The notes under the pieces: model-generated | What the model was told of the DNA's origin: nothing | The model's input: the letters and a program-made list of their open reading frames with translations, nothing else | Database searches by the model: none | Assembly: GCA_033398695.1 (NCBI GenBank) | Contig: CM065805.1 | Coordinates: 163,843,787-163,907,786, forward strand | Direction of reading: 5' to 3' | DNA from: Orobanche coerulescens | Taxonomy: Eukaryota > Streptophyta > Magnoliopsida > Lamiales > Orobanchaceae | Length of the DNA: 64,000 nucleotides | Shown: in pieces, positions 34,988 to 46,858 of the stretch | How positions within the stretch are numbered: the stretch's first letter is position 1 | Layout of the letters: the number at the start of each line of letters is the position of its first letter | Translations under genes and position numbers: made by a program

Positions 34988-36297
34988 TGTTAGGCGTATT
35001 TTTATACGCTTATTTATCATTATTTTGGATTCTTTTTGTGAGTGAATCTGCATAAATGAGCCTTTAATGCCCTATTATTTTATGTTTTGCAGGAAATTGG
35101 AGTCCGAAAGCCGAAACGATGAAAAACGGACGAAAACGGCGAATTTTGGCCTGGGGCCGCAGCACACGCAGAGGACCAGCAGGCACCAGAGTAGACTGTA
35201 CTCTGAGCCGCGGCCCAGATAAAGTGAGCCGCGGCCCAGAAGGAAATTGTCGCGTCTAGGTTTTAATCTGCGCCCCGTGAGCTGCGGCACAGATTAAGTG
35301 AGCCGCGGCACACGGGGCGGTTTTGGTGTGCTCCGCGCGTTTCTGGGCCGTTTTGGAGCCTGTTCTCGACCTAATTACACGGACGCGTTTTTGAGGCAAA
35401 AGAGGATTATAAATAAGGGGTTTAAGGTCATAATTAGGCATCTTTAATCTTTGGAAGATCGATCAATCTTGGAGGAGGAATAACGCAGAAGAGAGGGATA
35501 AGCAGAAGACATCAAGAGCAGAGGGCGGAAGCCAGAAGAACGGAGAAATCCGAGTCTTCATCTGCGTTTGATTTTCATGCTTTCATTTATTAATTCTGTA
35601 TTTTTATCTTTTAGCATGTCAGGCTAAAACCCTGTTCTAGGATTTTGATGAAACCTAAGTTTTGACGGATTTGCTTTTGATTATTATATAATTCCCTTTT
35701 CTGTTGATTTTTCCCAATCGATTTTAATGCTTCAATTGTCTGGCCAATAATTTGATTGTTTTAATTACCTTACTCGAATCGGGAGAGGAGAGTTGGTGAG
35801 GAACTATTGGTGAGGACCGTTTTATCTTGTGAGATAGGAATATACTCATAGGAACTACGTGGCCTTTTGAGGATTTTGTGCTTTTTGCCTATTGTCGAAT
35901 TATTTCACCTAGGGATAGAGTGCGTTATTCGCCTTTAGAAAAATCTATTGACCTCGGGAGAGGCGGTAGAGTATATTAGCAATCTTCGCCTTTAGTAAAT
36001 TGGGGAAATCATTAACTTCAGATAATCGAGAGTAAATTCGGATAAACCAAGGTGGATTCAGAATCCCAGACTTATTCATCATTTGATTTTCTTTCTTCAA
36101 GCGATCGTTTTTACTGTTAGTTCTTTTATTGGTTTTATTTAGTAATTAATTGCAACTCAAAATTCGACTGTTCAAATAAAATTAGAATACACAAAAATCG
36201 GTACTTGGTGATTCAGTCCTCGTGGGAACGATACTCACTCATCACTTTATTACTTGTCAACGATAACGTGCACTTGCGTTTACGAAATATCGCAACA
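34988..36297 (+). repeat. 3' LTR of the Athila element
   Basis: Begins TGTTAGGCGTATTTTT and ends ATCGCAACA. A TATA box (tataaataag) is at 35408, with GCCGCGGC motifs upstream at about 35155-35315. It differs from the 5' LTR mainly at scattered sites and in a scrambled-looking block at 35160-35210 versus 18695-18735. Confidence 0.92.
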
Positions 36298-36302
36298 CAT
36301 GC

Positions 36303-38139
36303 ATACGCTCGACCTTCTTATAAGGGTGCGTATTTTGGGCTTCCCCAAGGAAACTGTTTTTCAACATTTGAAAGATGATAGTTTCGCGTACAATGCATAC
36401 CAAAAACTGCATCATCTATGGCAAATTCGGCCAAAAAGCGGTTGAAAAATATGTGTCATAAGACCACTTGCAAATTTAAGATGGGAACCAAGTTGATTGG
36501 GACAAAGGTTAGCACAATCGCTGGAAATAAAATTCCGCGCAGCTTGACCTTTGTTCACTAAAACAGCGATAACTCCCTTGTTAGGAAGGCTATGGACGAA
36601 CGGTAAGATGTTCTGGAAACTAGACTTCCGTATCTTTCTATCCATATATTGTGCACCACACGGATCATTAAACTCAGATCACAGTGCATGTTTTAATTGG
36701 CTGTTTTAGTATTTCCCAAGTTTAGTGAGAAAACAAGGTTGAGACCATATCCAATGGTATAAGTGTTGATGCAAAAATATGGCAATGACAGCCATAGATG
36801 CGTTTAAACGCAGCAGGGTGTTCGATTTCTTATCTCGACTAATGATCCTTTCGGTAACTCCAACTTGGTAGACTTGCAGAGAAAGTAGGAATGTCTCTGA
36901 CTAAAAATTTGTTTAAAAACCACTGATTCCGTTTGAACTTTCAAAGCATAAACAAATACCAAGGAGGATGCGCCTATTCATGATCAAAGTGTAGACAAAA
37001 TCCACCAAAGTGCATCAAATCAACCAAGAATTTTAATTCTCAATTTGCAAGTATACGTCATAATAGCCATGTTATATAGATACAACGCGGTGCATCATAA
37101 TTAAGCATTTTGAACCATGAGACATAATGAATATACCATAACCAACTTGTCTTGACCATCCAATAAGATCGACTAAACATAGTCAAATGTATAAGGCACA
37201 TGCCTTTACAAATACTCGAAAAAGTATTCGGACCTACAGTCACACGAACTATAATTGAGGTCAACGAATTCATGCATTTACCGCAATATGCCATTGCTTT
37301 ACATGTTAAAATTCATGAGAATTACTCGTACATTCTTTCATATATTATATTGCAAGGAGACGGTACATGACTACACCCTCATGTAATATTTTATTTTAAT
37401 AGGATGAAAGATGGAGTTTTCCAAGTATGGGATTGGGTCAAGACCAACATGGTGGTCGCTCAATTCAACGTGACAAATCTGTCACAAATCGATTTTAACC
37501 ACGACATATCCGTCGCAATCGATGTTTGTCCCATTTGTACGTCACAAATTCATGACTAATCATGAACAAGTCATAACTTTACCGTTATCGACAATGTTCG
37601 TTTTATTCAATTGTTGGTTTAAAATCGACAAAACGGCGACGTCAAATCGCACCCAAAACGTGGTGTATGCAACAACCACAAATATCGACTTTCAACAATT
37701 ATCCGTGACTCCCCCAGGACCGTCACACAGTTTACTTCGACATCCGAGAGTGATACCACCTCTCATTGTCTCATCCACCGCAAAGTAGCGTGGGAGATAA
37801 AGAACACAAATACCCAATTCCCCAAATAAAAAAAATTCTCAAAAGAGAGGAATTGAAAAACGGGAACTTTAATAAAGTCTTACGGGTACTTGGTTCCATA
37901 TTTGCTTTGATCCTTGAACGGGAGCTTCTCTCCATATGAGCAATATTTTCGTGGTACTCGGTTCCATATTTACTTTGATCTTTGAACGGGATAATAAATA
38001 TGGCTTCTCTCCATATTTTGCACATCATCATGAGCAACATATTTTCCTATATTCATGTAAAATATAAACATGGTAAGATTCATAAGTGTACAAATTAATA
38101 AACAAATGAATCATTAATTAGGAAAAGATGGAGAGTTTA
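36303..38139. other. Unassigned repeat-like DNA right of the Athila element
   Basis: No supported gene. It was continuous with 18513 before the Athila insertion. A direct duplication of about 65 bp occurs at 37887-37945 and 37955-38020, sharing 'ggttccatattt', 'ctttgatc' and 'ttgaacggga'. 37440-37780 is rich in 'cgtcacaaatc'-like words. A minus-strand frame at 37058-37294 has no recognisable domain. Confidence 0.4.
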
Positions 38140-39120
38140 GAAACGCCCGGATAGGGCTACTAGGCTCGATAATTCGGCCGAAAAAGGACTCGAGCGCGGC
38201 GATGCAGCAGTTCGGTATTGGATGAGGTCGGATCTCCAAATTTCCTCGTAAAAATCTGCTTCTATTCGGCGGCAGATTCAGTAATCAATATTACTCAGAA
38301 TTCGATCTCCACCGTTGAATATACAGATATTTGTGTTGGGAAGATGCTGCTAAAATTTCACACCGATCCGACGGTTAACGAATCGGGAAACATGATTTTA
38401 GTACGACTGCGCTGTGCAGAAAATTTACGCGCGGAAATTCTCGTCTCTCGTTTTTTTTTTTTCGCATACAGTTTCATCGAGAAATATTGCTCCGAATCAG
38501 ATCTTCACCGTTAAATTTGTAGTTCTTGCTACATGGTTGAGAGGGTAAAAAAAATCTGATTTGATTAAGCGGGTACTGAAAATCTAGTCGAGCTGCGACT
38601 AGATCGGATATGGAATTGGGTCTGCAACTAGAAACGGGTCAGGTCCTGGGTGGCAGGCGGTCGGACTTTTCAGGTTGAGCAACAACGGGCCTGGATCAGG
38701 TTCGATTCGGGATAGACTTCGGGGCGCGGGTCGATATCAGAAACACGGGCCGATGGGACCTGATGGTTCATAGTGGGTCGGGAGTCGCGCGGCCGAAGGT
38801 GGATGCTAGGTTTTCGGCTTCTGTTCACGGGTGATAGGATTCTCTGTTCACGGGTGGCGGGTCTTGGTCGCGTCGGAGCAGGAGTCGGGGGGCGTGGCTC
38901 TGCTTGGGAACGGATGCGTTCGATTTGGGGGCAGCTGGGGGTGGCGTCTGATCTGGTATGGATCAACTGCGGCGGCAGGGTGGAGGGATTAGGGTTTCGC
39001 GGGAGATCCAGTCTTTTTTTTTGGGGGGGGGGGGAATTTTTGTTTTTTTTTCGGGATTTTCAGAGAAAAAAATGGGAGGAAAAAAATTCTTGCTCAGTTG
39101 GGGACTACGTGCTGATAACG
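38140..39120 (-). other. Leader region of a minus-strand copia fragment, including primer-binding site
   Basis: On the minus strand 'cgttatcagcacg' (39120-39108) directly follows an LTR end, and is then followed by 'tagtccccaactgag', closely resembling the start of the leader of the copia at 46376 (cgttatcagcacgtagtc). The rest, down to about 38140, is GC-rich, then AT-rich, without gag. Short words like 'gatctccaccgtt' recur at 38303, 38362 and 38499. Confidence 0.55.
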
Positions 39121-39347
39121 TGTTTCAGGAAAAAGTAAAAGACTGCAAATCAATTGTATTCATAACACTGATAGATGGGCCTTTATATAGGCATTACAAT
39201 GAGAGTCCTTCCATACATAGGATTCCTAGATAAGGTAAGAAATCTAATAGGATCCTACTACCTCTAGAAGGATCTAGAACCTTCCATCTATGTATCTACA
39301 ACCAGTATTAGGTAAGACACATCACGGGAATAAAAATTCCCGGAACA
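39121..39347 (-). repeat. Minus-strand copia LTR (227 bp), Ale/Ivana-type
   Basis: Read on the minus strand it starts TGTTCCGGGAATTTTT and ends CCTGAAACA, with a 'tatataaaggccc' TATA region (about 39190-39178). The primer site follows at once. The partner LTR was not found, so the element is truncated. It may be the 5' end of the old minus-strand copia whose linker survives near 16780, split by later insertions. Confidence 0.65.
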
Positions 39348-40268
39348 TCCTTTAAAATATAAATTCAATTTTAGAAAAAGATAAATATGATAATAAAAAT
39401 ATATGCATATTGACAATTTATATCATTTAAAAAATCAGAGAGACAATTAAAAAATCTTAACAAAACTCAAAAAGTTAATATTTTCAAAATGAATATTTTA
39501 TGTTAGGTTGGAAAATTACAAAACACCAGACATATCTTGCATGTATCCCCAAGTCGGATATGTGTATTCTGTGCGTATACTTCGCATGTCTGTTTTTTTT
39601 TTTTTTTTTTTTTTTTTGATTGAAAATGCTCCAGAGAAATATCCGATTCGCACACCGCACCCGTAGTCGTCATCATCATCTACACCTTATTAATCCACTG
39701 TTGGGTTGGTAGTATAAGGATTATATTGTCAATTGATAGTCAATAGCAGTTAAAACTATAAAATCATGCAATTGGGTGCCTCTTGCCGCAACCTCCATAC
39801 TAAATAGAAATGAGATAAAATTTCCAAACTATCATCTAAATAAATTTCCACTCACAGAAAATATTATAAGACGACGATGAATTGAGATAATTAATATAGT
39901 CTTATTCCATTACAAGATAGGTGTTATAAAATCAGCGTTATGTTGCGGATAATTTAAATTAGTTAAGGAGCCATACACACCTCGTATAAAAATTTAACCC
40001 AACCACTTACAAAATGTCCTCACATCAAATTAACTACTTTCAGCAACACCTTGTTTACAAGTTAGTTTGGCCATAATCGACTGATATTGGATTATTCGAC
40101 GACAATCATATTTTTCCGAACATCATCTATAGTCGAGATTGGATTATTCGCCGACAATCATATTTTTATGAACATCATCTAATCATAACATTTACGTAAA
40201 AGGAAAAATAAAGAAACAAAAACAAAAGAATACACAAATACAATTATCATACCAAGACAAAAATCACC
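39348..40268. other. AT-rich DNA 3' of the receptor-kinase gene
   Basis: No gene seen. It contains a T-run at 39593-39617 and, at 40089-40181, two direct copies of a unit of about 46 bp sharing 'ttggattattcg' and 'gacaatcatattttt'. The part nearest 40268 should hold the 3' UTR of the receptor-kinase gene; I see no clear polyadenylation signal. Confidence 0.5.
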
Positions 40269-43263
40269 TCAAATACTCGAATGCTCTTCCCTCGGCAAGC
40301 TCTGGACAGTATCTGACCATCTCCCAGGCGAATGATCACTACTATTATTCGAAGATAAATGGGCTTCCGCCCTCGCTTCCCTTATCATCCTCAAAACCTC
40401 CCTCATCGTGGGCCGATTCTCGGGCCCGAGCGCCACACAAGCCATCGCATTATTCAAAAGGGCCCCAAGCTTCTCCTCAGACCCCTCATTACTCGACGCG
40501 GGCTCGTCCCCGGCCTCGGCCTCCTCCTCGCGGACCGACCGGACCCACATGGGTATATCCGACCCGTGTTCTTGTACTAGGTCCCGGTAAGGGGTTTTGC
40601 CTGTTAGAAGCTCCAATAGAAGGACGCCATAGCTATAGACATCGGCTTGTTGGGTCACTGGCTTTCTGATGTCGCGACATTCGGGGGCCCGGTAGAAGAG
40701 GGAAGAGGCGCTCGATTCCTCGTGCGGGTCCGGGTTCCGGAATGGGATCAGCCCATAATCAGTGAGGCACGACTCGAAGTCGGACCCTAGCAGGACATTG
40801 GTGGATTTTAGGTTTCCGTGAGTTAGACCGGGGTTTTGGTGGATGTAAAGCAAGCCCGCAGCCAAGTCCTCGGCTATTTTGAGACACGATGTCCAGTGGA
40901 GAGGCTTTGAGCCGCCTGCGGCTCTCGATCCTGCAAAAAGTGATTTATTTTCTATACCTAATTAGTAAACAGTTCGTGGCGACGTAATAAAACAACGACG
41001 ACAGATCATATCGATTCACGGATCATATAACCAAGTCATCATAGAAATGGCGGGAAAATGCATATTTTTTTTATTTTATATTTTTTTCAAATCATCGAGT
41101 AACAGATAATACTGTTGCACATTTTCACTTCGAACCATCTCCTGAATATTAATTTCAGTTCAACATCTTAACTTATAGTATAAGACATCTACTATAAATG
41201 ACTCTAGAAACAATTAAATTATGAAGAATGAACCTAAACCAGCTACGTTTAGAGACTCTTTGACGAGTCAATGAGTCCTTTGAAAAAAGGCATCGCCTGG
41301 GTCTATCAGATCGAGAGTGATCATCAGATATCATGAGGCACTTAATACTCCTTTTTACAATGAATGATTGAATTCATGCAAAATGAGACTAACTAATTAC
41401 TGTAAGGACCTTATCTGACCAATTCTTATGTACGTGTTTGTCTGTGTTTGTGTGTGTGTGTGTATGTGTGTGAGTGTTTACATAGTCAGTTGCACCATAT
41501 GCACATTGCTGTGTTTTCAGAGGTTTACGCTTCTTGTTAATGAGTTGAATGCAGCAAGCGGCTGAAGAGGCAAGTAAATGGAAAACAAACAATCAATACC
41601 ATGGAATTGACCACAAAAATCACGAGAGAAAATGTAATGGAATCTGCGGATTCCATGCTTTAAGATTTTAAAAAGAATTGGAAATGAAAAAAAAAATGCA
41701 GCAAATTTCTTTTTATTTGCTCAAAAATCTTTTACCCCTATTTAGTGTATCCTCTCTCTCTCTCTCTTCCGTTTCCTCTCTCATCACTTATCATATCCTT
41801 ATACGTCTATTTAATAACATCGACATCGAAAAATCATGTAAAAGGAAGACACAGTACACTATGCATAAGAAAACGACAATATACAATATAAACGGAAGAA
41901 TCATCACGTACGTACCATGTATAAGCGAAAAAAGACTTCCGTTTGGGAAATAATCGTACACAAGCAAACGTTCCTCCTTAGCTTGAAAATAAGCCCTTAG
42001 TGGAACCAAATTAGGGTGCCTCAATCTACCCACAATCTCAATGTGTCTTCTAAACTCCTCCATTGTCGGGTACCTTGCGTCTTTTAGCCTTTTCACGGTC
42101 AAAATGTATCCCGACTCCATTATCGCCTTATAAGTGCTTCCCACAGTCCCACGTCCCAATGTCTCCGCAGAAGCCTTTAACAAATCCTCCAAGCTATAAC
42201 TCATTTTCTGATCGCCCGGTCCGAGGAACACCAAATTCCCTAGTCCTTCGGCCCCTTGGTCCCACGAAAATCCCCCTCGTTTACTCCCATTATTATTATC
42301 ATCACCATTATCCCTACTAACACTAGCAACACCACTTGGTCCTTCTTCTTCTACCCCATGTGTAACCACTTTATTCATCAACTCGTTCCCCTTCTTTTTC
42401 GAGCACTTGACCAATAGTGCTGCTACGATACATAACAGGGTAAGTCCGACGACACACGGAACAATAATCAATACAAGTTTCTTGTTCCGACCCGTTTTAG
42501 TGGGTACTGCCGTAGCGGACGGACTAATAAAATCGCAAGGTCTATGAATTTGTTCGCCGCACAAATAAACATCAGCTATGAATGAAGATTCATTGAACTT
42601 GATCAATGCTGAAGTTACCGGGATTTTTCCCGAGAGCCCATTATTCGACACGTTAAAGAATCTCAAGCTACTTTGGTTAAAAGGTGGAATAGCGCCTGTT
42701 AATTGATTGTCTTGCAAATAAAGAACATACAATCTGCTCAGACCAACAAAGGACAGTGGAATCGGGCCCGAAATCGTGTTTCCTGAGAGGACGACGACTT
42801 TAAGCCGGTGAAGCTGAGAAAGGCCAACCGGGATTCGACCCGAAAACTTGTTATTGTTGAGGAAAAGTGATTTGAGATTTGCAAGCCCTGAGAGTTCGGG
42901 GATTCGACCGGAAAGCGAGTTTTGTTTAAAGCTTAGAACCCTTAGTTGATCCAACTTATTGAGGCTTCCGCCGTCTAATGTGCCACTCAAGTTAAAACTC
43001 TCAACTACAAGCTTTATGACCCTCCCATTGAGGCATTCTTTCACACCTTGCCATTGGCAGACATGAATTCCGACTCCTATTCCCCATTGAAGTACACCCA
43101 AGGGGTCAATTGAGGCTCTCAGAGACAAAAGGGCCTCAGCATCACCAGATTTTGCTTGTGGCAATGCAGTCAATAGCAACAACAGTGAAAAGAAGAAGAA
43201 GAAGAAGAACAAGAATGATGAGGGACAGGAGTTGTACCTTGGCAGGGAAGTACCATTATCCAT
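40269..43263 (-). CDS. Two-exon LRR receptor-like pseudokinase (669 aa), host gene
   Basis: Exon 1 is 43263-41916 and exon 2 is 40930-40269; GT (41915-41914) and AG borders and the split Gly codon (residue 450) fit exactly. The protein has a very hydrophobic Phe/Leu-rich signal peptide (residues about 14-38), an N-terminal LRR cap with CQWQGVKEC, about five LRRs (residues about 85-215), a transmembrane helix (about 263-285), a glycine loop LGRGTVG (369-375), the ATP-site Lys391, HGN at 487-489 instead of HRD, and DYG at 507-509. It resembles Arabidopsis At1g60630/At1g10850 (LRR-III, about 650 aa). Loss of the catalytic Asp in HRD predicts a pseudokinase that signals from the plasma membrane through partners. 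No break is seen. Confidence 0.93.
40931..41915 (-). other. Intron of the LRR receptor-like gene (985 bp)
   Basis: Donor 'catg|gtacgtacg' and acceptor 'ctttttgcag|gatcg' on the minus strand. The position (after SLFSLIHG of the kinase N-lobe) matches the conserved intron position of LRR-III kinases as I know it. It contains a TG-rich repeat at 41433-41475 and a CT-rich run near 41752-41768. Confidence 0.9.
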
Positions 43264-43420
43264 TTGATGAATTGAACTCTGAATTTATAGAACACCCCAA
43301 AAATGAAATCTTGATAATTCAAATGAAAATATGTCTAAAAAATCAAATCTTTGATTTGGGTCCCATAATTAAGGAAAGCAGGCATGGGTGATGGGGTCAG
43401 CCTTGTTTAAAAGCCACTTG

Positions 43421-43451
<31 letters not shown>

Positions 43452-43725
43452 CACTTGGAGAATCTTGAAAGGTGGAGATTTGCAAATAGGCAATTGGGTT
43501 TTTTTCTCATTTTCTGCCTTTGGCTTTTAACTTAGCCACTTTCACACACCAAAAGCTCTCAGATCTAGCAGAATCAACAAAGGGGAAGGAGGGTGTAGTA
43601 GTAGGGTGTGACATGAGATTACTGTGACTAATGGGACCAAAATGAAGTGAAAAGATTGTCACGATCAAAACCCTTAATAGACCCATTTTTTTACATTTTG
43701 TTCAAGTAATGAAGATTCATCAAGA

Positions 43726-43766
<41 letters not shown>

Positions 43767-46196
43767 GAGTGAGAGAGAACAGCTCAAACAGGAGTGTCAT
43801 TTAATGCCAAACTCATCTACTCACTGAGCATTTCACTAATGCTGTTTTTTCCTTTTTTCTGTGAGTGAGAGTTGTGAATGAAAATGACTGCAGTCTTTTC
43901 TCTCTCTACTTCACTTTCTCTCTCTAAAGTGAATAATACGTGGGCATTTCTCGAAATTCTTGCAATGGGACACATGGGTGATGTCGTGATGAAGACTGAA
44001 GATACAGTAAAAAAATAAGTTAGCTCTCTTATTTTTTGTTTATGTTTTTATACTAGTCAAGACAAATGATACCCAAACCCAGAGGCCCCAGCTGAAACTA
44101 AAAAAGTGAAAAAAAAAAAGAAAAAGAAAAACTACATTAATTGTTGATGTGAAAGAAAGAGACAATGGAAGTCCACGTATCGAATATTGAAATTCATTTG
44201 ACATAGTATTTGATAATTTTTTTGTTTCATATTAAGTGATGTTTTGGATTTTTTTACAATCAACTTGGATCATAAATTATTTCATAAAAATAATTAAAAA
44301 ATTTATAAAAAGACATTTTATTAGATTCTCATTAAAAAATATTTTGATAAAATATATTTTTAATGTTTTTATCTTCATATTTTGAGAATTATATTATTAT
44401 TAAAGTTCAACTTGAAAAATCAAAAAATCAACTAATGTGAAACAAAGTAGTAAATAGTAAAACTATTTTTCTGAAATTATAAGTAATGCTTGTGGGTTTC
44501 TTTATTTCAAACAGGAAAAAGGCATTGAATAACACACCATAAATCTTGTTTTTTTAATCCTTAATGCTATTGTGTTATTAAAATATCAATCTTACTAGTA
44601 CAACCACTAATGTCTAATATTGATAAACGTCATGTCGGTTCTGTAAATTTTCAACAATATAATTACAATAAAAAATTATAAAGAAAGACAACCTATTATA
44701 ATTCTTGTAAAATAAAAATTACAATCTAGCAGAGGCGGGTAGAACTCTTTTCGTAAGGCAATTTTGCCCCCGTATAAGAGCAGACGGCTCAGGCAATATG
44801 TCCCCAAAATAAAACTGCTACGTTTCTGAGTTAGGTGCTCTCCAAAACTCAGAACTCCGGCGAACGTTCAAGTACTGGAAACTTGATATGAAAAGCAAGA
44901 AGGAAATATGCTACAATATGTTGTATGCTTGTATTTCGTTCTATGTTATGTTGTATGTAATGACATGCATAAGGCCTCCTTTTATAGGGTCCAAAAACCA
45001 CTACATCAGGTGGTGAGTAATTGCAGATTAAAATGACATTAATCCTCTTTAATCCTTCAGATGAAGAGTTATCTCCATAAATAGTCTCATTTAATTCGGA
45101 CGTTACCTTATGGAGTGTGAAAAGTCATATTTTAGAAACTGAGTTCTCAACCTAGCTCATTTCAAGCGGGACCAAATATCAGCTGGGTTTTCAGCCTCCA
45201 AAATTTAGCTGTGTTTTCAACCACCAAAAGTCAGCTAAGTTTTCATCCTCTAAAAAATCATATGGGTTTTTCAACCTCCAACAAATTAGCTAGGTTTTTC
45301 AACCTCCAAAAAATCAGCAGGGTTTTAAACCTGGCTGATGACATTGGACTTAGCTGCAAAAATTAATATAGTTGCAGCCCAAGTCGCCCAGGTCCATCCC
45401 AAAGTCCAATTGTCAATAACCAAGAACCAAAAACCAAGCCCAAACCCAAGCCCACGCCCGATCTGGCCGGCGGCGGGCGGCGGCGCACATGTGATCGTTG
45501 CATTATTGGTCCACTAGTGTATACTACTAGCTTCATGCACCTTCTTACTAATAAACTAGTCAAGAAGGCTTTAATTTCCCAATGTGTGATAACTTTTCAT
45601 ACCCACTTTAACTCTTCACCATTTCGCTTTAATGACCAACTTTAATCATTTATTTCTCACTCACCAGAAATCGGTTTTGAGAAAATTAAAATCCTATGTT
45701 TATCTTCTCGAAACGTAGATTTATAATTTAATATTTAATTCCCAAAAACTAAATATTTTATCATCATTAAATTGACTTGAATTGAGTAAAAACTTATTCT
45801 TCTGAAACCAATTTTCCAACATGTCGCAGATCTATTTGTTATGAATCTCATACGCTCTCCAATATCTTTTTTATAATTCAATAATTATTTGTACTTATAT
45901 TTACATTCTTTATTATTTGTTATTTTAAATTTATATATATGATAGTCGAAAATAAATAAAGGGGGCAAAATTTACAATATATTAGACATAAAATTTTTAT
46001 AAAAATAATATTAGACATAAAAAATATTGGACACGAGATAAAGAATAAAAACTAAATTGGGATGAAATTTAGAAAAGGAGGAGGAATATAATTTCTAAAC
46101 ATAAATGGAAAAATGAGAAAAATGCCATTAATTATAAGTGATTTTTTTTATAAACTATTTATTAAAAGGTTTAGGAAAATAAATGCTTAAAAAGTA
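43264..46196. other. Upstream region of the receptor-like gene
   Basis: No second gene seen. Features are an A-run (43423-43451), a (GA)n run (43729-43769) and CT-rich stretches at 43900-43926, which are common near plant promoters and 5' UTRs, plus AT-rich DNA from 44200. 45178-45340 is a short tandem repeat. I could not fix a transcription start. Confidence 0.55.
45178..45340. repeat. Short tandem repeat, about six units of 28-33 bp
   Basis: Units follow the pattern 'tcagctgggttttcaacctcc' plus a short A-rich spacer, for example 'agctgtgttttcaaccacc' and 'agctaggtttttcaacctcc'. The copies are diverged but in register. Confidence 0.8.
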
Positions 46197-46201
46197 AAAA
46201 A
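46197..46201. repeat. Target-site duplication of the HIT4-carrying copia, left copy (aaaaa)
   Basis: aaaaa precedes the 5' LTR and follows the 3' LTR (53197-53201). It is low-complexity, so less decisive than the other duplications. Confidence 0.7.
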
Positions 46202-46375
46202 TGTTAAAGGAATAATACTCATTGTGTGCCTAAGTCTGTTAGTTTATGGGCTTTCCTAGATAGGATTTGGCTAAGGCCTGTTTGTATGTACTTCACCCTA
46301 TTTAAGGGATCTCATTGATGAAATAATACAACACTTTTGCCCTACTTTCTGTCTCAAGTTATTTTCCCTTCAACA
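46202..46375 (+). repeat. 5' LTR of the HIT4-carrying copia
   Basis: TGTTAAAGGAATAATAC to CCCTTCAACA, 174 bp. 'ccctatttaaggg' at about 46298 is a TATA-like element. Confidence 0.93.
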
Positions 46376-46388
46376 CGTTATCAGCACG
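46376..46388 (+). other. Primer-binding site of the HIT4-carrying copia
   Basis: 'cgttatcagcacg' directly follows the LTR end. This 'TTATCAGCACG' site, complementary to an internal part of initiator methionine tRNA, is usual for this group of plant copia elements. Confidence 0.85.
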
Positions 46389-46542
46389 TAGTCTCTCAAC
46401 TGACCAAAAAAAAAAATCATCCGAAAATTCTGAATTTTTTTCCCGAAATTCTGAAATTCCGAAAAAAAAAAAAAAAAGAATAAAATCATTTTTTTTCTGA
46501 AAAAAACCCTAGTCGCGAACAGCCGTCGTCTTCCTCAACCGG

Positions 46543-46812
46543 ATGCACAGGAATCGCCGCCACATCCGATCTAGGTCACCGTCGGCCATCTTCTTCCCCG
46601 ATCGCCGCCCGTCTGCTACCCCCACCAGACCGGCTCGCCGCCCTTCCGCGACCTCACCTTCCCCCTCGGCCAAAACCCCAGCCGTCGGCCCTCCAATTTC
46701 CGATCTGCAACCGCCGCTACACCACACAAACACAGTCGGAATGTCAAAACTGCCGCATCGATCGGAATCCACCATCACCCAGGCTCAGCCCGTCTCCATC
46801 ACAGGCCTTTGA
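46543..46812 (+). other. Arg/Pro/Ser-rich open frame in the copia leader
   Basis: An 89-codon frame after the primer site (starts MHRNRRHIRSRSPSAIFF). It could be leader sequence of the element or the 5' part of the captured host gene. It has no recognised domain and its composition simply reflects C-rich DNA, so I do not call it a gene. Confidence 0.25.
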
Positions 46813-46858
46813 CCTGCGACACCTAGTGATTTACCCCTCCATCCCATCGAATTCTAAC

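Larger units (their letters stand above)
18519..36297 (+). mobile_element. Athila-type Ty3/gypsy element lacking RT, RNase H and integrase, with nested LARD
   Basis: LTRs of 1304 bp (18519-19822) and 1310 bp (34988-36297) flank an internal region holding gag-protease (20057-22336), a 3' ORF of the 'putative plant transposon protein' type (about 32376-33714), and a nested 8.6-kb element (23074-31648). Without the nested element the length is about 9.2 kb. The primer-binding site is the Athila-type 'tggcaccgttgccgggga'. Flanking bases are catga on the left and catgc on the right, a 4-of-5 match that probably represents the target duplication. The absence of RT-INT makes the element non-autonomous. 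Confidence 0.88.

Noticed and set aside
38773..39138. 121-codon Gly/Arg-rich ORF
   Set aside because: It crosses the primer-binding site of a minus-strand copia fragment, is compositional, and matches no family.
41791..41915. Extension of receptor exon 1 past SLIHG as a 490-residue protein
   Set aside because: The extra 40 residues read into the intron; a GT donor at 41915 and AG acceptor at 40931 keep phase and restore the conserved kinase sequence.
46509..46778. Minus-strand ORF in the copia leader
   Set aside because: Antisense of a C-rich leader; no domain and wrong strand for the element.
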